Positions 8,598 through 17,016 of a stretch of 64,000 nt of DNA are shown piece by piece. How positions within the stretch are numbered: position 1 is the stretch's first letter; each line of letters starts with the position of its first letter. The position numbers and the translations under genes were made by a program. Under the pieces are notes generated by a model. The model made no database searches. It saw only the letters and a list, made by a program, of their open reading frames with translations, and had not been told where the DNA came from. Where the stretch lies: positions 1 to 64,000 of the forward strand of contig CAYVOV010000018.1 of assembly GCA_964453525.1 (NCBI GenBank), in the 5' to 3' direction. This DNA is from CAYVOV01 sp964453525 (GTDB lineage Bacteria; Chloroflexota; Dehalococcoidia; Dehalococcoidales; UBA2162).

Positions 8598-10466
8598 TCA
8601 ATAATAGGCGGTCTTTCTCCCCAGCCAGAACGTGAAACCGGCCAGCAGGACTGCGCAGATGCCGATTATTAAATATATAATCGGTTGAGATATGCGGAAG
8701 GTGAAGCCGACATAAAACGTACCGGTGCCTGTCCAGCTACTCTCATTTAAAGCGCCGTCGATAGCCTTTACATGCCAGTAGTAGGGGGCATCCTCGCTTA
8801 CCGAGTCCAGTCTTTCTTCACTGGTCAGGGTGTATTCCGATTCGGTAAGGCCGGTTTTTTCAAGTACCATAAATTCCTCTGAGAAATCTTCACTACTGGC
8901 TATCTGGAGGGTGTAAGTAACGCCGCTGGGATCAGTGACATCCTCCCAATCAAAGTATGCCTGTGCATCAGCTTTGATACCCATTTCCGGTTTCAGGGGA
9001 GGCGGTGTTTCAGGAGGAGTTGATTCCATGAAGAAGGTGAAGCTCTGACTGATCGTGCCATCCGTGGCAATTACCGCGTGTTCGCCTCCTTTACTAGCAG
9101 GGGCATTGAAGGAGACGGAAAAGCCACCGTTAGCGTCTATGGGTGATGTGGCTACCTCGATGCCGTCATAAGTAATCCGCGCTGTTCCAGATGGAGTGAA
9201 ACCACCACCGCTTGCGGTAATCTGGCTGCCAACATAACCGGGTGAAGATGAACTGGTTGCGGGACTTATTTCGGCACTGGTGGTAATTTTAAACATCTTC
9301 CCGGCGGTATTTCCGCTACTATCTTCCGCTACTACTCCGTATTCACCAACTGTAACCGAAGGCACGTTGAAACTGGTGCCGAAATTGCCATTTGCATCAC
9401 TGGTAGCGGAGCCAGCAGCAGTATCGCCGAAGGTGATAGTAATTGTTGAATTAGCCACAAAGCCACTGCCGCTTACAGCCACAGTTTGGCCTATATTGCC
9501 TTCCGAGGTGCTGAGTTCGATAGAGACAGTGGCAATTTCGAACTCCCCTTCTGCAGCGTTATCGTCATCATCCAAAACGTCTATTGGATAACTGCCAGGA
9601 GCAACCGAGGGTGCCTGAAATTCTACAGTAAAGCTGCCGTCATCGTCGGTTTCTCCTTCTGTTATAGAATTACTGAAATAAACAGTGACATCTACTTCAT
9701 CGCCAAAACCATAGCCTTGGACAGTTATCTCAGTACCGACGGCTCCCGAGGCAGGAGAGACGGTTATCGAAGGCTCAACGGTGAAATCTACCGCAGCTTC
9801 GAGGTTAGAGTCATCGCCAGTTACTGTTATTGTATGGGTACCGGCAGTGCTCTCTGGAATAACTATTTTCGTGTTGTCGAATTCTCCATTGCTATCAGTC
9901 GAGTCATCGCCGCTGACTATGTCAACTTCAGAGCCATCGAACTCCACGATTATATCTTCGGTGGTATCATAGCCCTCACCATCAATTTCCACCTCAGTAC
10001 CGACGATACCTTCATCTTTGTCAATTGTAATTATTGCTATAGCCTCGATAGTGAGAATAGCGCGGGCATGTATCTTGTCGTTTAAGGTAACGTAGACGTA
10101 ATAATCACCGCCACGTACGGTAACATTTGTTTCACCGTCTGTCAGCCTTGACGGGACATTGAAATAAAAGAATTCTTCAAACACACCAGCTAAAGTGACT
10201 CTTATATCTCCCAGGTATTCATAGTTATCAACATCAAGGTCAATGTAGTCATCTATGGAGGCCGATTCGTTTGAGAGGTATATTTTATAGGTTTGGCCTA
10301 TTATATTAAAATCGTATCCATCAAGTCGGCATTCGTCACCGATTTGTGCGGTTGAAGGATAAATAGTTAAGGTTGCAGCCAGAGCCATCGATGAGGGTAT
10401 TAAAGATACAAGCAGAGCAATAACTAGAGCCAGAGTGAATATGCGTACAGATTTTAGATATTTCAT
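8598..10466 (-). CDS. secreted surface protein with IPT/TIG-like Ig repeats and a C-terminal anchor
   Basis: 622 residues. A signal peptide (MKYLKSVRIFTLALVIALLV) ends at AALA. Several Ig-like repeats of about 85 residues follow, each with a pattern like SPASGAVGTEITVQGYGFG. A fibronectin-III-like module comes next (YFDWEDVTDPSGVTYTLQIA...YYWHVKAIDG), then a hydrophobic helix (IIYLIIGICAVLLAGFTFWL) and a short RK tail. It is probably anchored in the cell surface by this helix. Likely an adhesin or S-layer-associated protein; ligand unknown. Its promoter leaves almost no 5' leader. Confidence 0.85.
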   Translation of the reverse strand: MKYLKSVRIFTLALVIALLVSLIPSSMALAATLTIYPSTAQIGDECRLDGYDFNIIGQTYKIYLSNESASIDDYIDLDVDNYEYLGDIRVTLAGVFEEFFYFNVPSRLTDGETNVTVRGGDYYVYVTLNDKIHARAILTIEAIAIITIDKDEGIVGTEVEIDGEGYDTTEDIIVEFDGSEVDIVSGDDSTDSNGEFDNTKIVIPESTAGTHTITVTGDDSNLEAAVDFTVEPSITVSPASGAVGTEITVQGYGFGDEVDVTVYFSNSITEGETDDDGSFTVEFQAPSVAPGSYPIDVLDDDDNAAEGEFEIATVSIELSTSEGNIGQTVAVSGSGFVANSTITITFGDTAAGSATSDANGNFGTSFNVPSVTVGEYGVVAEDSSGNTAGKMFKITTSAEISPATSSSSPGYVGSQITASGGGFTPSGTARITYDGIEVATSPIDANGGFSVSFNAPASKGGEHAVIATDGTISQSFTFFMESTPPETPPPLKPEMGIKADAQAYFDWEDVTDPSGVTYTLQIASSEDFSEEFMVLEKTGLTESEYTLTSEERLDSVSEDAPYYWHVKAIDGALNESSWTGTGTFYVGFTFRISQPIIYLIIGICAVLLAGFTFWLGRKTAYY

Positions 10467-10473
10467 TTTTTCT

Positions 10474-10503
10474 ATAATAAAGCTACTCTACGATAGATGT
10501 CAA
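10474..10503 (-). promoter_or_regulatory. promoter of the surface protein gene
   Basis: On the minus strand, TTGACA (10503-10498), an 18-bp spacer and TATTAT (10479-10474). The ATG at 10466 lies only 7 bases after the -10 box, so the transcript would begin at or next to the start codon. Confidence 0.55.
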
Positions 10504-10625
10504 TAGAAACTGGTATCATTAATAGTATCCTGAAGTTTCATTGTTTTCAATCGATTCTATGATAACAATATTAAGGAATTATTAATTTATTGTCATTGAA
10601 TGACGACGGATATGTTCAGTTTTTG

Positions 10626-10654
10626 TTGACAATTTACACTGAATCGTGTAATAT
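10626..10654 (+). promoter_or_regulatory. consensus sigma-70 promoter of the XRE gene
   Basis: TTGACA (10626-10631), a 17-bp spacer and TAATAT (10649-10654). The ATG at 10661 is 6 bases downstream of the -10 box, so the mRNA is predicted to be leaderless; no Shine-Dalgarno sequence is present. Confidence 0.75.
10635..10650. promoter_or_regulatory. operator TACAC-N6-GTGTA, copy 1
   Basis: Inverted repeat TACACTGAATCGTGTA lying in the promoter spacer and touching the -10 box. A near-identical copy is at 10979-10994. The position suits autorepression by the XRE regulator that follows. Confidence 0.65.
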
Positions 10655-10660
10655 CTGGCT

Positions 10661-10906
10661 ATGGCTGGTAAGTATAATGCAGGACCGAGGAACTGGGATA
10701 GTGAGCGGATACGTGCCTTGAGACGTCATCTCGGTTTAACTCAACGTGAACTGGCGGAGAGATTGGGCACTCGTCAACAGACGATAAGTGAATGGGAACT
10801 GGGACTATATAAGCCCAGAGGGGCTTCTTCCACTCTATTATCGATCGTTGCCGAACGAGCCGAATTTAGTTACGGGGTAAATTCCGGACCAGATAAACAA
10901 TCCTGA
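10661..10906 (+). CDS. XRE-family transcriptional regulator
   Basis: 81 residues. The helix-turn-helix is clear: IRALRRHLGLTQRELAERLG, then TRQQTISEWELGLYKPRG, about residues 17-58. There is no sensor domain, so control probably depends on protein level or a partner. The gene has a consensus promoter containing an inverted repeat, no leader and a strong terminator after it. The same inverted repeat recurs before the DUF2851 gene, which may be its other target. Confidence 0.9.
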   Translation: MAGKYNAGPRNWDSERIRALRRHLGLTQRELAERLGTRQQTISEWELGLYKPRGASSTLLSIVAERAEFSYGVNSGPDKQS

Positions 10907-10932
10907 CAAATTGCCCGGTTCCTACCTGAAAG

Positions 10933-10970
10933 CCAGGTAATTTAAGCGGCATGAGGCCGCTTTTATCTGG
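10933..10970 (+). terminator. intrinsic terminator after the XRE gene
   Basis: Stem AAGCGGC (10944-10950), loop ATGAG, GCCGCTT (10956-10962) followed by TTATC, with an outer CCAG/CTGG extension. Confidence 0.75.
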
Positions 10971-10978
10971 CTTTGAGA

Positions 10979-10994
10979 TACACGTAATCGTGTA
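10979..10994. promoter_or_regulatory. operator TACAC-N6-GTGTA, copy 2
   Basis: TACACGTAATCGTGTA, differing from the copy at 10635 at two adjacent central positions. It lies between the XRE terminator and the DUF2851 gene, suggesting regulation of that gene. Confidence 0.6.
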
Positions 10995-11120
10995 AGAAGG
11001 CTGAAATACGTGAAACTGGTTATAGTCGCGGGGCGTGTCAGGATAATCTAAGTTTGCATGGTAAAGAAGAAAATAATTCAGCCAGGTAATCTTACTCATT
11101 GTCGGCGGAAAAGGAATGGA

Positions 11121-12434
11121 TTGGTGGATAGTGTATCGGAGAGTCAGATTGTAGTAGTATGGCAGCGCCAGCTACTGGACAGGAGCAGACTGATTGTTGA
11201 GGACGGCAGAGAGATATCGATAATCTACCCCGGCAGGCCCAATGACGAGCGGGGAGCTGATTTCCGTGACGCTGTTATTTCTACAGATGAGGAGATATTA
11301 AAAGGCGATATAGAAGTACATGTAAAGTCCAGCGGCTGGCAGGAACACGGACATCACCGTGACCCAGCCTATAACCGGGTAATACTGCATGTTGTATTGT
11401 GGCACAATACGTGTAAACCGACCAGGCTTCAGAACGGGAACGAAATCCCGGTACTTGCTCTCGAGAGATATATTGAGCTTCCGTTCAGCCGGTGGTCCGT
11501 GTTAACAGCTTCTCAGCAGAGTATAACCACTCCCTGTTCCGGGATTTCCCGGTATCTAGAAAAAGACGCTCTGGTGACGTTCCTGAATGGCTCCGGAGAA
11601 AAACGCTTTCTTGCCAAGGCTGCCGGGTTTAGGAGAGATTTCGCCCGGATACGCGCAGAACAATCGCTCTATCAGGGGATAATGGGTGCACTTGGTTACT
11701 CCAGGAATAAACTGCCGTTTCTGGAGTTAGCCCGCAGGCTGCCGCTGCAGGCCCTGGAATCGATGGCTGGAGACAGGATATCGGACGAAGAATACCTCAT
11801 CAGCCGGCAGACTCTGCTGCTGGGGACTGCCGGGCTGCTTCCAGCATGGGGCAATGGCAGGATTACCAAGAAGAGTACAGTAAACAAGCGGGGAAGTGAA
11901 TCGGTAAGGCTGCAGACTTTTTCCTGTCCCGAGAAACGGATGTCTCCTGATGACTGGCATTTGTTCAAGGTCAGGCCGAGTAATTCTCCGATTCGCCGCC
12001 TGGTAGCCATGAGCCATCTCCTGCTGCGCTACCGGGAAAAAGGATTGCTGGAAGGATTGGTCGGACTTGTCGGAGAGGAACCTGACAGTCGGGGTTGCCG
12101 GGGATTGGAGAGTGGGTTGCGGGTAAATGCCCTTGGCAGCGGGCGCGCCGGCGATATTGTGGTGAATATTTTATTGCCCTTCACCTTTGCCTGGAGTAGA
12201 CACACCTCCCGGTCTGAACTGGGAAAGAAAGCCCTTCGCCTTTTTCGTCGCTACCCCAGGCTGGCAGAAAATTCTGTGGAAAGGCATATGTCTGAACAAC
12301 TGGGGCTGAACAGGGACCTGGTAAGCTCTGCCATCAGTCAGCAGGGACTTGTCCATATCTATAATAACCTGTGTACTCAGGGTAGATGTGAAGAATGTGC
12401 CCTAGGTAAGTTTAAGGCCCGGAACCACGTCTAA
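11121..12434 (+). CDS. DUF2851 family protein
   Basis: 437 residues from the TTG at 11121, preceded by AAAAGGAATGGA (an in-frame ATG at 11058 has no ribosome binding site). The family signature is clear: GADFRDAVI, GDIEVHVKSSGWQEHGHHRD, YNRVILHVVLWH. The E-x-H-x-K of GDIEVHVK resembles a PD-(D/E)xK nuclease core, as others have suggested for related folds, but activity is unproven. A CTQGRCEEC motif near the C-terminus may bind zinc. The 3' end overlaps the convergent tsaD gene by 33 bp. Confidence 0.85.
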   Translation: MVDSVSESQIVVVWQRQLLDRSRLIVEDGREISIIYPGRPNDERGADFRDAVISTDEEILKGDIEVHVKSSGWQEHGHHRDPAYNRVILHVVLWHNTCKPTRLQNGNEIPVLALERYIELPFSRWSVLTASQQSITTPCSGISRYLEKDALVTFLNGSGEKRFLAKAAGFRRDFARIRAEQSLYQGIMGALGYSRNKLPFLELARRLPLQALESMAGDRISDEEYLISRQTLLLGTAGLLPAWGNGRITKKSTVNKRGSESVRLQTFSCPEKRMSPDDWHLFKVRPSNSPIRRLVAMSHLLLRYREKGLLEGLVGLVGEEPDSRGCRGLESGLRVNALGSGRAGDIVVNILLPFTFAWSRHTSRSELGKKALRLFRRYPRLAENSVERHMSEQLGLNRDLVSSAISQQGLVHIYNNLCTQGRCEECALGKFKARNHV

Positions 12435-13391
12435 ATCCAGGCTGTCTGTAATACCGGCCCGCAGCCGGAAAAAACCGCAGGCGGCAATCATGGCGGCGTT
12501 GTCCGTACATAGGTTCCGGAGGGGAATCAGGACAGGGAGGGGCGAGTCCTGTAATAGCCTCTGGCGTAGCCGGCCGTTAGCAGCTACCCCACCGGCCATC
12601 AAGATGTTTTTCACGCCGTATTCTCCGGCGGCGGCTACTGTCTTTGTTACCAGGACATCGACGACCGCTTCCTGGAAGCTGGCGGCGGCATTTGCCTTGC
12701 TCGAGATTTTTCCCCCTTCAACGAGTCGCAGCAGGGCGGTCTTTATGCCGCTGAAGCTGAAATCGTTAGTCCCTTTGAGCCAGGCACGGGGCAGCTCGAT
12801 TGAAGCGATGCCGGATTCTGCCGCCTGCTGAATAGCCGGACCGCCCGGATAGCCGAGGTTGAGAATCCGGGCAGCTTTATCAAAGGCTTCACCGGCGGCA
12901 TCATCCCGTGTCCTGCCCAGCAAAGCGTAGTCGCCGTGGCCCCTCATCAGCACTAGGTCGCTGTGTCCTCCCGAAACAATCAGACATAGCAGAGGAAAGA
13001 GTTCACTGTCGGAAGGAGTGTTTTCAACGAGCCAGTTGGAGTAGATATGGCCTTCAAGATGGTTAATGCCGATAAGGGGAATGTCCTGCGCCAGTGAGAT
13101 TGACTTGGCGGCATTAACTCCCACCAGTAACGAACCGGCCAGTCCGGGGCCAAAGGTAACGGCAATTCCGTCCAGGTCGTGCCAGGCAACTTCAGCTTCG
13201 GTCATTGCCTGCTTGATTGTGGGGATTATGGCCAGAATATGCTGCCGTGAAGCTACCTCAGGAACGATTCCTCCGTAGCGGGCGTGGATTTCTACCTGTG
13301 AGGCAACCCGGTTGGACAAAATTTTGGTGCCGTCTTCGACGACGGCGGCAGCGGTTTCATCGCAGGATGTCTCGATACCGAGGATTTTCAT
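12402..13391 (-). CDS. tsaD: tRNA N6-adenosine threonylcarbamoyltransferase TsaD
   Basis: 329 residues, full length. Starts MKILGIETSCDETAAAVV, the Kae1/TsaD signature. Metal ligands are visible in INHLEGHIYS, nucleotide binding in VSGGHSDLVL and AGGVAANGRL, and a late metal Asp in CTDNAAMIA. It transfers the threonylcarbamoyl group to A37 of ANN-reading tRNAs together with TsaB, TsaE and TsaC, none of which are in this window. Confidence 0.97.
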   Translation of the reverse strand: MKILGIETSCDETAAAVVEDGTKILSNRVASQVEIHARYGGIVPEVASRQHILAIIPTIKQAMTEAEVAWHDLDGIAVTFGPGLAGSLLVGVNAAKSISLAQDIPLIGINHLEGHIYSNWLVENTPSDSELFPLLCLIVSGGHSDLVLMRGHGDYALLGRTRDDAAGEAFDKAARILNLGYPGGPAIQQAAESGIASIELPRAWLKGTNDFSFSGIKTALLRLVEGGKISSKANAAASFQEAVVDVLVTKTVAAAGEYGVKNILMAGGVAANGRLRQRLLQDSPLPVLIPLRNLCTDNAAMIAACGFFRLRAGITDSLDLDVVPGLKLT

Positions 13392-13448
13392 ACACAGGAA
13401 TTATATCACAGGCTGCGGTAGGCGGAATAATATCCTGCCTATAAAAAC

Positions 13449-13479
13449 GGTTGCAGGAGGACTGGTTCCTCCTGCAACC
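13449..13479 (-). terminator. intrinsic terminator of the peptide-binding protein gene
   Basis: Perfect 13-bp stem GGTTGCAGGAGGA / TCCTCCTGCAACC with a 5-nt loop. On the minus strand it is followed by GTTTTTATAG. Confidence 0.85.
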
Positions 13480-13508
13480 GGCACAGTGCCTCATGTTCGT
13501 TCGGGTGG

Positions 13509-15275
13509 TTATTTACCCAGTATTTTGGCTTTCAGGTCTTGGTCAATCCAGTTATAGTAGGTATAGTGATAAGGAAGAAAAGCGGCCAGGCGGTTGGCAC
13601 CGTAGTAGTTCTTCAGCCATGGCTGCCAGCAGTTGTACTTGTACTCCACCGGCATCCATATAGCAATAGCCTGTTCAAGTACGAATGGTGTGAGGTCCTT
13701 TAGAGCCTTTCGCCACGCCTCATCATTTACTGCCAGGTTCTCATTGATAATCTTTAAGACCTCTCTGGTTTCGGGGCTCTCGAAGTATGCGGCGCAGTCG
13801 TTGGATTCAGGACGAAGCTCGAACAGGTAGTGAGGCAGGAAATACTGCTTGGTCGGTTTATAGAACATCTCCTCCCATGTCCGCCCCCGTTCTATGCTCT
13901 GGTACACCCCGAATTCGACTGTCTTGATCTCCATGTCGATGCCGACTTCGGCTAGATACTCCTTAATGATGGAGAGGAAATCGGCGTCTTCCATATTGCC
14001 TGCGTAAATACTTGTCCTGAAGCCATCAGGATACCCGGCCTCTGCCAGAAGCTCTTTTGCCTTTTCGGGATTTCCGCCTTTAATCAACTCCTGAACGCCG
14101 CACCGTGACCCTTCTATCGTCGGCTCTGTCGGCATTTCCTCCAGCGGCGTATATAAGCCATCAAAAGCGGGAGTGTCATAGTAAGGCCAGCCCTTGAGAA
14201 GTCCATGTCCCTGATAGTAATCTTTAAGTATGGTTTCCTTATCAACGGCCAGATTCATCGCCTGCCTTACCAGGAGATTGTTGAAAGGCAGGTCTTTGTC
14301 TTCCCTGCCAGTCGGTAGCTCGGTCGAGCCGTAAGTTTGAGCATACTCAAATTCGTAGCTCATATTGTCCTGAAATTCTTCCCATTGCTCCCAGGTTACC
14401 TGAATTTCATCAATCTTTCCCGTGCGGAAGGCCGCTAGCCTTGTCGACAGGTCTGATATGATAAGGATATTGAGCTTGTCAATGTAAGGTAACTGATTTC
14501 CTTTGCCCGGGCCGCACGGGTTGGTCTGCCAGTAGTTGGGGTTTTTTTCCAGAGTCATCGAACTGCCGCGAAGGTAGTCCGTGACCATGAAAGCCCCTGT
14601 ACCCAGGTTATTTTCCCATTCCTTCTGATTCGGGTATAACTCGGGCAGCATTATATAACAGCGCTGTCCGTCCTCCCAGAAATGGACCCCCTGCGTGTTC
14701 AGCGGAACCTTGAGTTCGACGGTGTAATCGTCGAGTGCTCTTACAGATATTAGCCGCTCCTCCGGTGGGAAGAAAGCTTTAAAGTTACCGGTTTCGAGCT
14801 CCCACTGCGTCTTGATGTTCCAGGCAACATCCTCAGCGTTTAATTCGCGGCCATTGGCCGGCGGCTTGTCCCACCACTTGACCCCCTTCCTTATATGAAA
14901 TATAAGGGTCTCGTTGTCGGGTATCTCGTAGCTCTCTGCCAGCTGACCGGTAGACATTTTTGCATATCCGACTGACCCGTATTGCCAGTCGGTTTCACCG
15001 GTGCCCGCTGGCCCTCTTGCCCAGTCACCGGCCATAAGGGGTTCGTTCGTTATCGAAATCTGCCAGCCCAGCAGGTCAAAGCCGGTGCAGGCATCCCAGT
15101 TGTTGGTGTCCCAGACCGACGCTGCGTTGAATGTTCCGCCGTATTGTGGCACTTCCGCCGGGCCAGTCTCTTCTTTTTCCTCCTCCTCTTCTTCCGCTGT
15201 GGTGCCGCATGATGCCATTACCAGCGATAGCACCATAAGGCAGCTCACCACCAGCCACAGAATTTTTTTGCCCAT
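13509..15275 (-). CDS. ABC transporter peptide-binding lipoprotein (family 5)
   Basis: 588 residues. The N-terminal signal ends in a lipobox-like MASC with Cys23, followed by a run of glutamates (EEEEEEKEE) as a flexible linker. The body has the family-5 solute-binding pattern: YGGTFNAASVWD, NAEDVAWNIK, LPFNNLLVRQAMNLAVDKETIL. It would capture oligopeptides or similar compounds at the outer face of the membrane. No permease or ATPase genes are adjacent, so it is an orphan binding protein; its terminator follows immediately. Confidence 0.93.
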   Translation of the reverse strand: MGKKILWLVVSCLMVLSLVMASCGTTAEEEEEEKEETGPAEVPQYGGTFNAASVWDTNNWDACTGFDLLGWQISITNEPLMAGDWARGPAGTGETDWQYGSVGYAKMSTGQLAESYEIPDNETLIFHIRKGVKWWDKPPANGRELNAEDVAWNIKTQWELETGNFKAFFPPEERLISVRALDDYTVELKVPLNTQGVHFWEDGQRCYIMLPELYPNQKEWENNLGTGAFMVTDYLRGSSMTLEKNPNYWQTNPCGPGKGNQLPYIDKLNILIISDLSTRLAAFRTGKIDEIQVTWEQWEEFQDNMSYEFEYAQTYGSTELPTGREDKDLPFNNLLVRQAMNLAVDKETILKDYYQGHGLLKGWPYYDTPAFDGLYTPLEEMPTEPTIEGSRCGVQELIKGGNPEKAKELLAEAGYPDGFRTSIYAGNMEDADFLSIIKEYLAEVGIDMEIKTVEFGVYQSIERGRTWEEMFYKPTKQYFLPHYLFELRPESNDCAAYFESPETREVLKIINENLAVNDEAWRKALKDLTPFVLEQAIAIWMPVEYKYNCWQPWLKNYYGANRLAAFLPYHYTYYNWIDQDLKAKILGK

Positions 15276-15453
15276 TTTTATCCTCCATTTCTATAAACAG
15301 TATAAATGAATTGAACATGATATTAGGTTTATAAATCAAAGAGGGCTAATGCAATTCATCGTATGCGGCAATCGCATTTTGGCGAAGTATATGCGAATTT
15401 AGAGTATTTGTCAATAGGGGAAAAAGTTACTGTAAAAGTAAAATATTTCTTTA

Positions 15454-15593
15454 GGTACTATTCGGTTTTGGTTGGTATAAATTTGTCACCCCCTTTATCC
15501 CCCTCAAACAGTACCCGTTTATTGTCGATATTATATTATTGTTTGAGGGGGAAGGGGTGAGGTAAAGAAAAACAACCAAATGCAAACAGAACC
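15454..15593 (-). mobile_element. 140-bp MITE-like element, copy 1
   Basis: Non-coding 140-bp unit with imperfect inverted ends (GGTACTATTCGG and, from the other end, GGTTCTGTTTGC) and an internal stem around CCCCCTCAAACA. Copy 2 at 52007-52146 is the inverted complement with only three differences that I can count. No transposase inside. Confidence 0.75.
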
Positions 15594-15607
15594 TTTTTAT
15601 ATGGGAC

Positions 15608-15635
15608 TTGACAAAATTAAAACTAATGATATAAT
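15608..15635 (+). promoter_or_regulatory. sigma-70 promoter of the DUF2089 operon
   Basis: TTGACA (15608-15613), a 16-bp spacer, TATAAT (15630-15635). The leader to the ATG at 15703 is about 60 nt and carries CGGAGGGAAAAA. Confidence 0.8.
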
Positions 15636-15702
15636 ATAATTAAGATAATTAATTTTCTACTTAAGAATATTAATAGATAGCTGTTTTCGGAGGGAAAAAT
15701 AT

Positions 15703-16065
15703 ATGCCGAGAGAATGGAATGAATTGACAAGAATTACCCAGGGCGCCGATATCATCGTCGAGCGTGTCAGATTTACCGGCAGTAATATTGCCATTGAAGG
15801 TGAGTTTGAGTTACCACTGTTAGCCCGTCTGGCGGCTGAGGACCAGATTTTCATCATGGCCTTCATCCAGTGCCACGGGTCAATAAAGGATATGGAGCAG
15901 ATGTTCGGTGTGAGTTACCCTACTGTGAAAAACCGACTCAACCGTCTTGCCGAAAGACTGGAACTTATTGAAACTCAACCCTTCCCTTCCAGAGAGGAGG
16001 TCCTCTCTGAGCTTGAACGCGGCGAAATCAGTGCCGAGGAGGCAATAAGGAGGCTATCGAAATGA
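15703..16065 (+). CDS. DUF2089 family protein
   Basis: 120 residues. Central FIMAFIQCHGSIKDMEQMFG and VSYPTVKNRLNRLAERL form a sigma-like helix-turn-helix (about residues 47-84). The C-terminus VLSELERGEISAEEAIRRLS is a small helical hairpin that resembles the N-terminus of the third gene of this operon. Likely a transcriptional regulator of its own operon. ATGA overlap with the next gene. Confidence 0.88.
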   Translation: MPREWNELTRITQGADIIVERVRFTGSNIAIEGEFELPLLARLAAEDQIFIMAFIQCHGSIKDMEQMFGVSYPTVKNRLNRLAERLELIETQPFPSREEVLSELERGEISAEEAIRRLSK

Positions 16066-16340
16066 ACAGACCACCATACGTGATGAAAGTACGTGTCAAT
16101 AATCCAAATAGCAAGATTAATCTGTGGCTGCCGCTGTTTCTCATCTATCCTTTACTGGCGGTCATCCTGCTCGTTCTTCTACCCCTGATACTGATTGCAG
16201 CGGTTGTTCTCTTGATTATGGGCTGGGGAAAGACTCTATTTATCATACCTTTCGCCGTTTTCGGTTGTATTAATGCCATGCGGGGACTGGAGGTACAGAT
16301 AGAACAGGGCCAGGAAAGGGTATTAATTTCAGTAAAATAA
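16062..16340 (+). CDS. small two-helix membrane protein
   Basis: 92 residues with two hydrophobic helices (WLPLFLIYPLLAVILLVLLP and LILIAAVVLLIMGW), then a short soluble tail ending LEVQIEQGQERVLISVK. Overlaps the DUF2089 gene by 4 bp, so it is translationally coupled. Unnamed family; such proteins accompany DUF2089/SHOCT operons linked to envelope stress in Firmicutes and Chloroflexi (family knowledge, not shown here). Confidence 0.8.
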   Translation: MNRPPYVMKVRVNNPNSKINLWLPLFLIYPLLAVILLVLLPLILIAAVVLLIMGWGKTLFIIPFAVFGCINAMRGLEVQIEQGQERVLISVK

Positions 16341-16358
16341 ATATCAGGAGGTTGTGAA

Positions 16359-16799
16359 ATGACTGATAGTCAAAAAAGAATTCTGGAGATGCTCGCCGAG
16401 AAAAAAATTACCGTTGAGGAGGCTGAGAGATTGCTCTCTCTTACCGGGAACGAGGAAGAGCGGGAAAACAAATCAACCGATAACTGGCCGGATACCAAAC
16501 TGCCCTTCAAGTATCTTCGGGTCGTGGTGCAGCCCGGCCCTGAAGCCGAAGCCGGACATGGTACCGAAAAAGTAAATGTCCGGGTGCCGGTGAAGCTGAT
16601 TCGTGCCGGGATGAAGTTGACCGCTCTCATTCCGCCGCAGGCCGCCGATAAAATGAACGAGGCAATGAGAGAGAAAGGCGTGGACTTCGACTTCAGGAAT
16701 CTGAAGCCGGATGATATCGATGAACTGATAGAAGCCCTCAGCGACCTTCAGGTGGACGTGAATGACGGGAAGGAATCAGTAAAGGTTTACGTAGAGTAG
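16359..16799 (+). CDS. SHOCT-like domain protein (YvlB/LiaX-type N-terminus)
   Basis: 146 residues. The N-terminus RILEMLAEKKITVEEAERLL is the SHOCT-like helical hairpin, the same motif that ends the DUF2089 protein. A soluble region follows (YLRVVVQPG, VNVRVPVKLIRAGMKLTALI). Ribosome binding site AGGAGG lies 7 bp before the ATG. Third gene of the operon; probably senses or transmits an envelope signal with the two upstream products. Confidence 0.8.
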   Translation: MTDSQKRILEMLAEKKITVEEAERLLSLTGNEEERENKSTDNWPDTKLPFKYLRVVVQPGPEAEAGHGTEKVNVRVPVKLIRAGMKLTALIPPQAADKMNEAMREKGVDFDFRNLKPDDIDELIEALSDLQVDVNDGKESVKVYVE

Positions 16800-16853
16800 A
16801 AGCAGTAGATAGGGCAGCATACTAGAGGGCTCACTGGAGCGGGATATGATTTT

Positions 16854-16882
16854 GGATAAAGCCGCTTATTGCGGTTTTATCC
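16854..16882 (+). terminator. hairpin after the DUF2089 operon
   Basis: GGATAAAGCCGC / GCGGTTTTATCC (one G-T mismatch) with the loop TTATT. There is no strong T run after it, so it may be a weak or bidirectional terminator. Confidence 0.55.
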
Positions 16883-17016
16883 ATGCTACCGTGCCCACTG
16901 ATAGTAGAACCTGTATACAAAAGCCATGCTTTTTTGACATCGGCGTTGCTCAATGTTATTATGTATTTCACTGGTGATAATATTTAGTGTGGTTATTGGC
17001 AGGTAGGTGATGATTT

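Noticed and set aside
9486..10085. 199-codon frame antisense to the surface protein
   Set aside because: Caused by repetitive Ig-domain coding sequence on the other strand.
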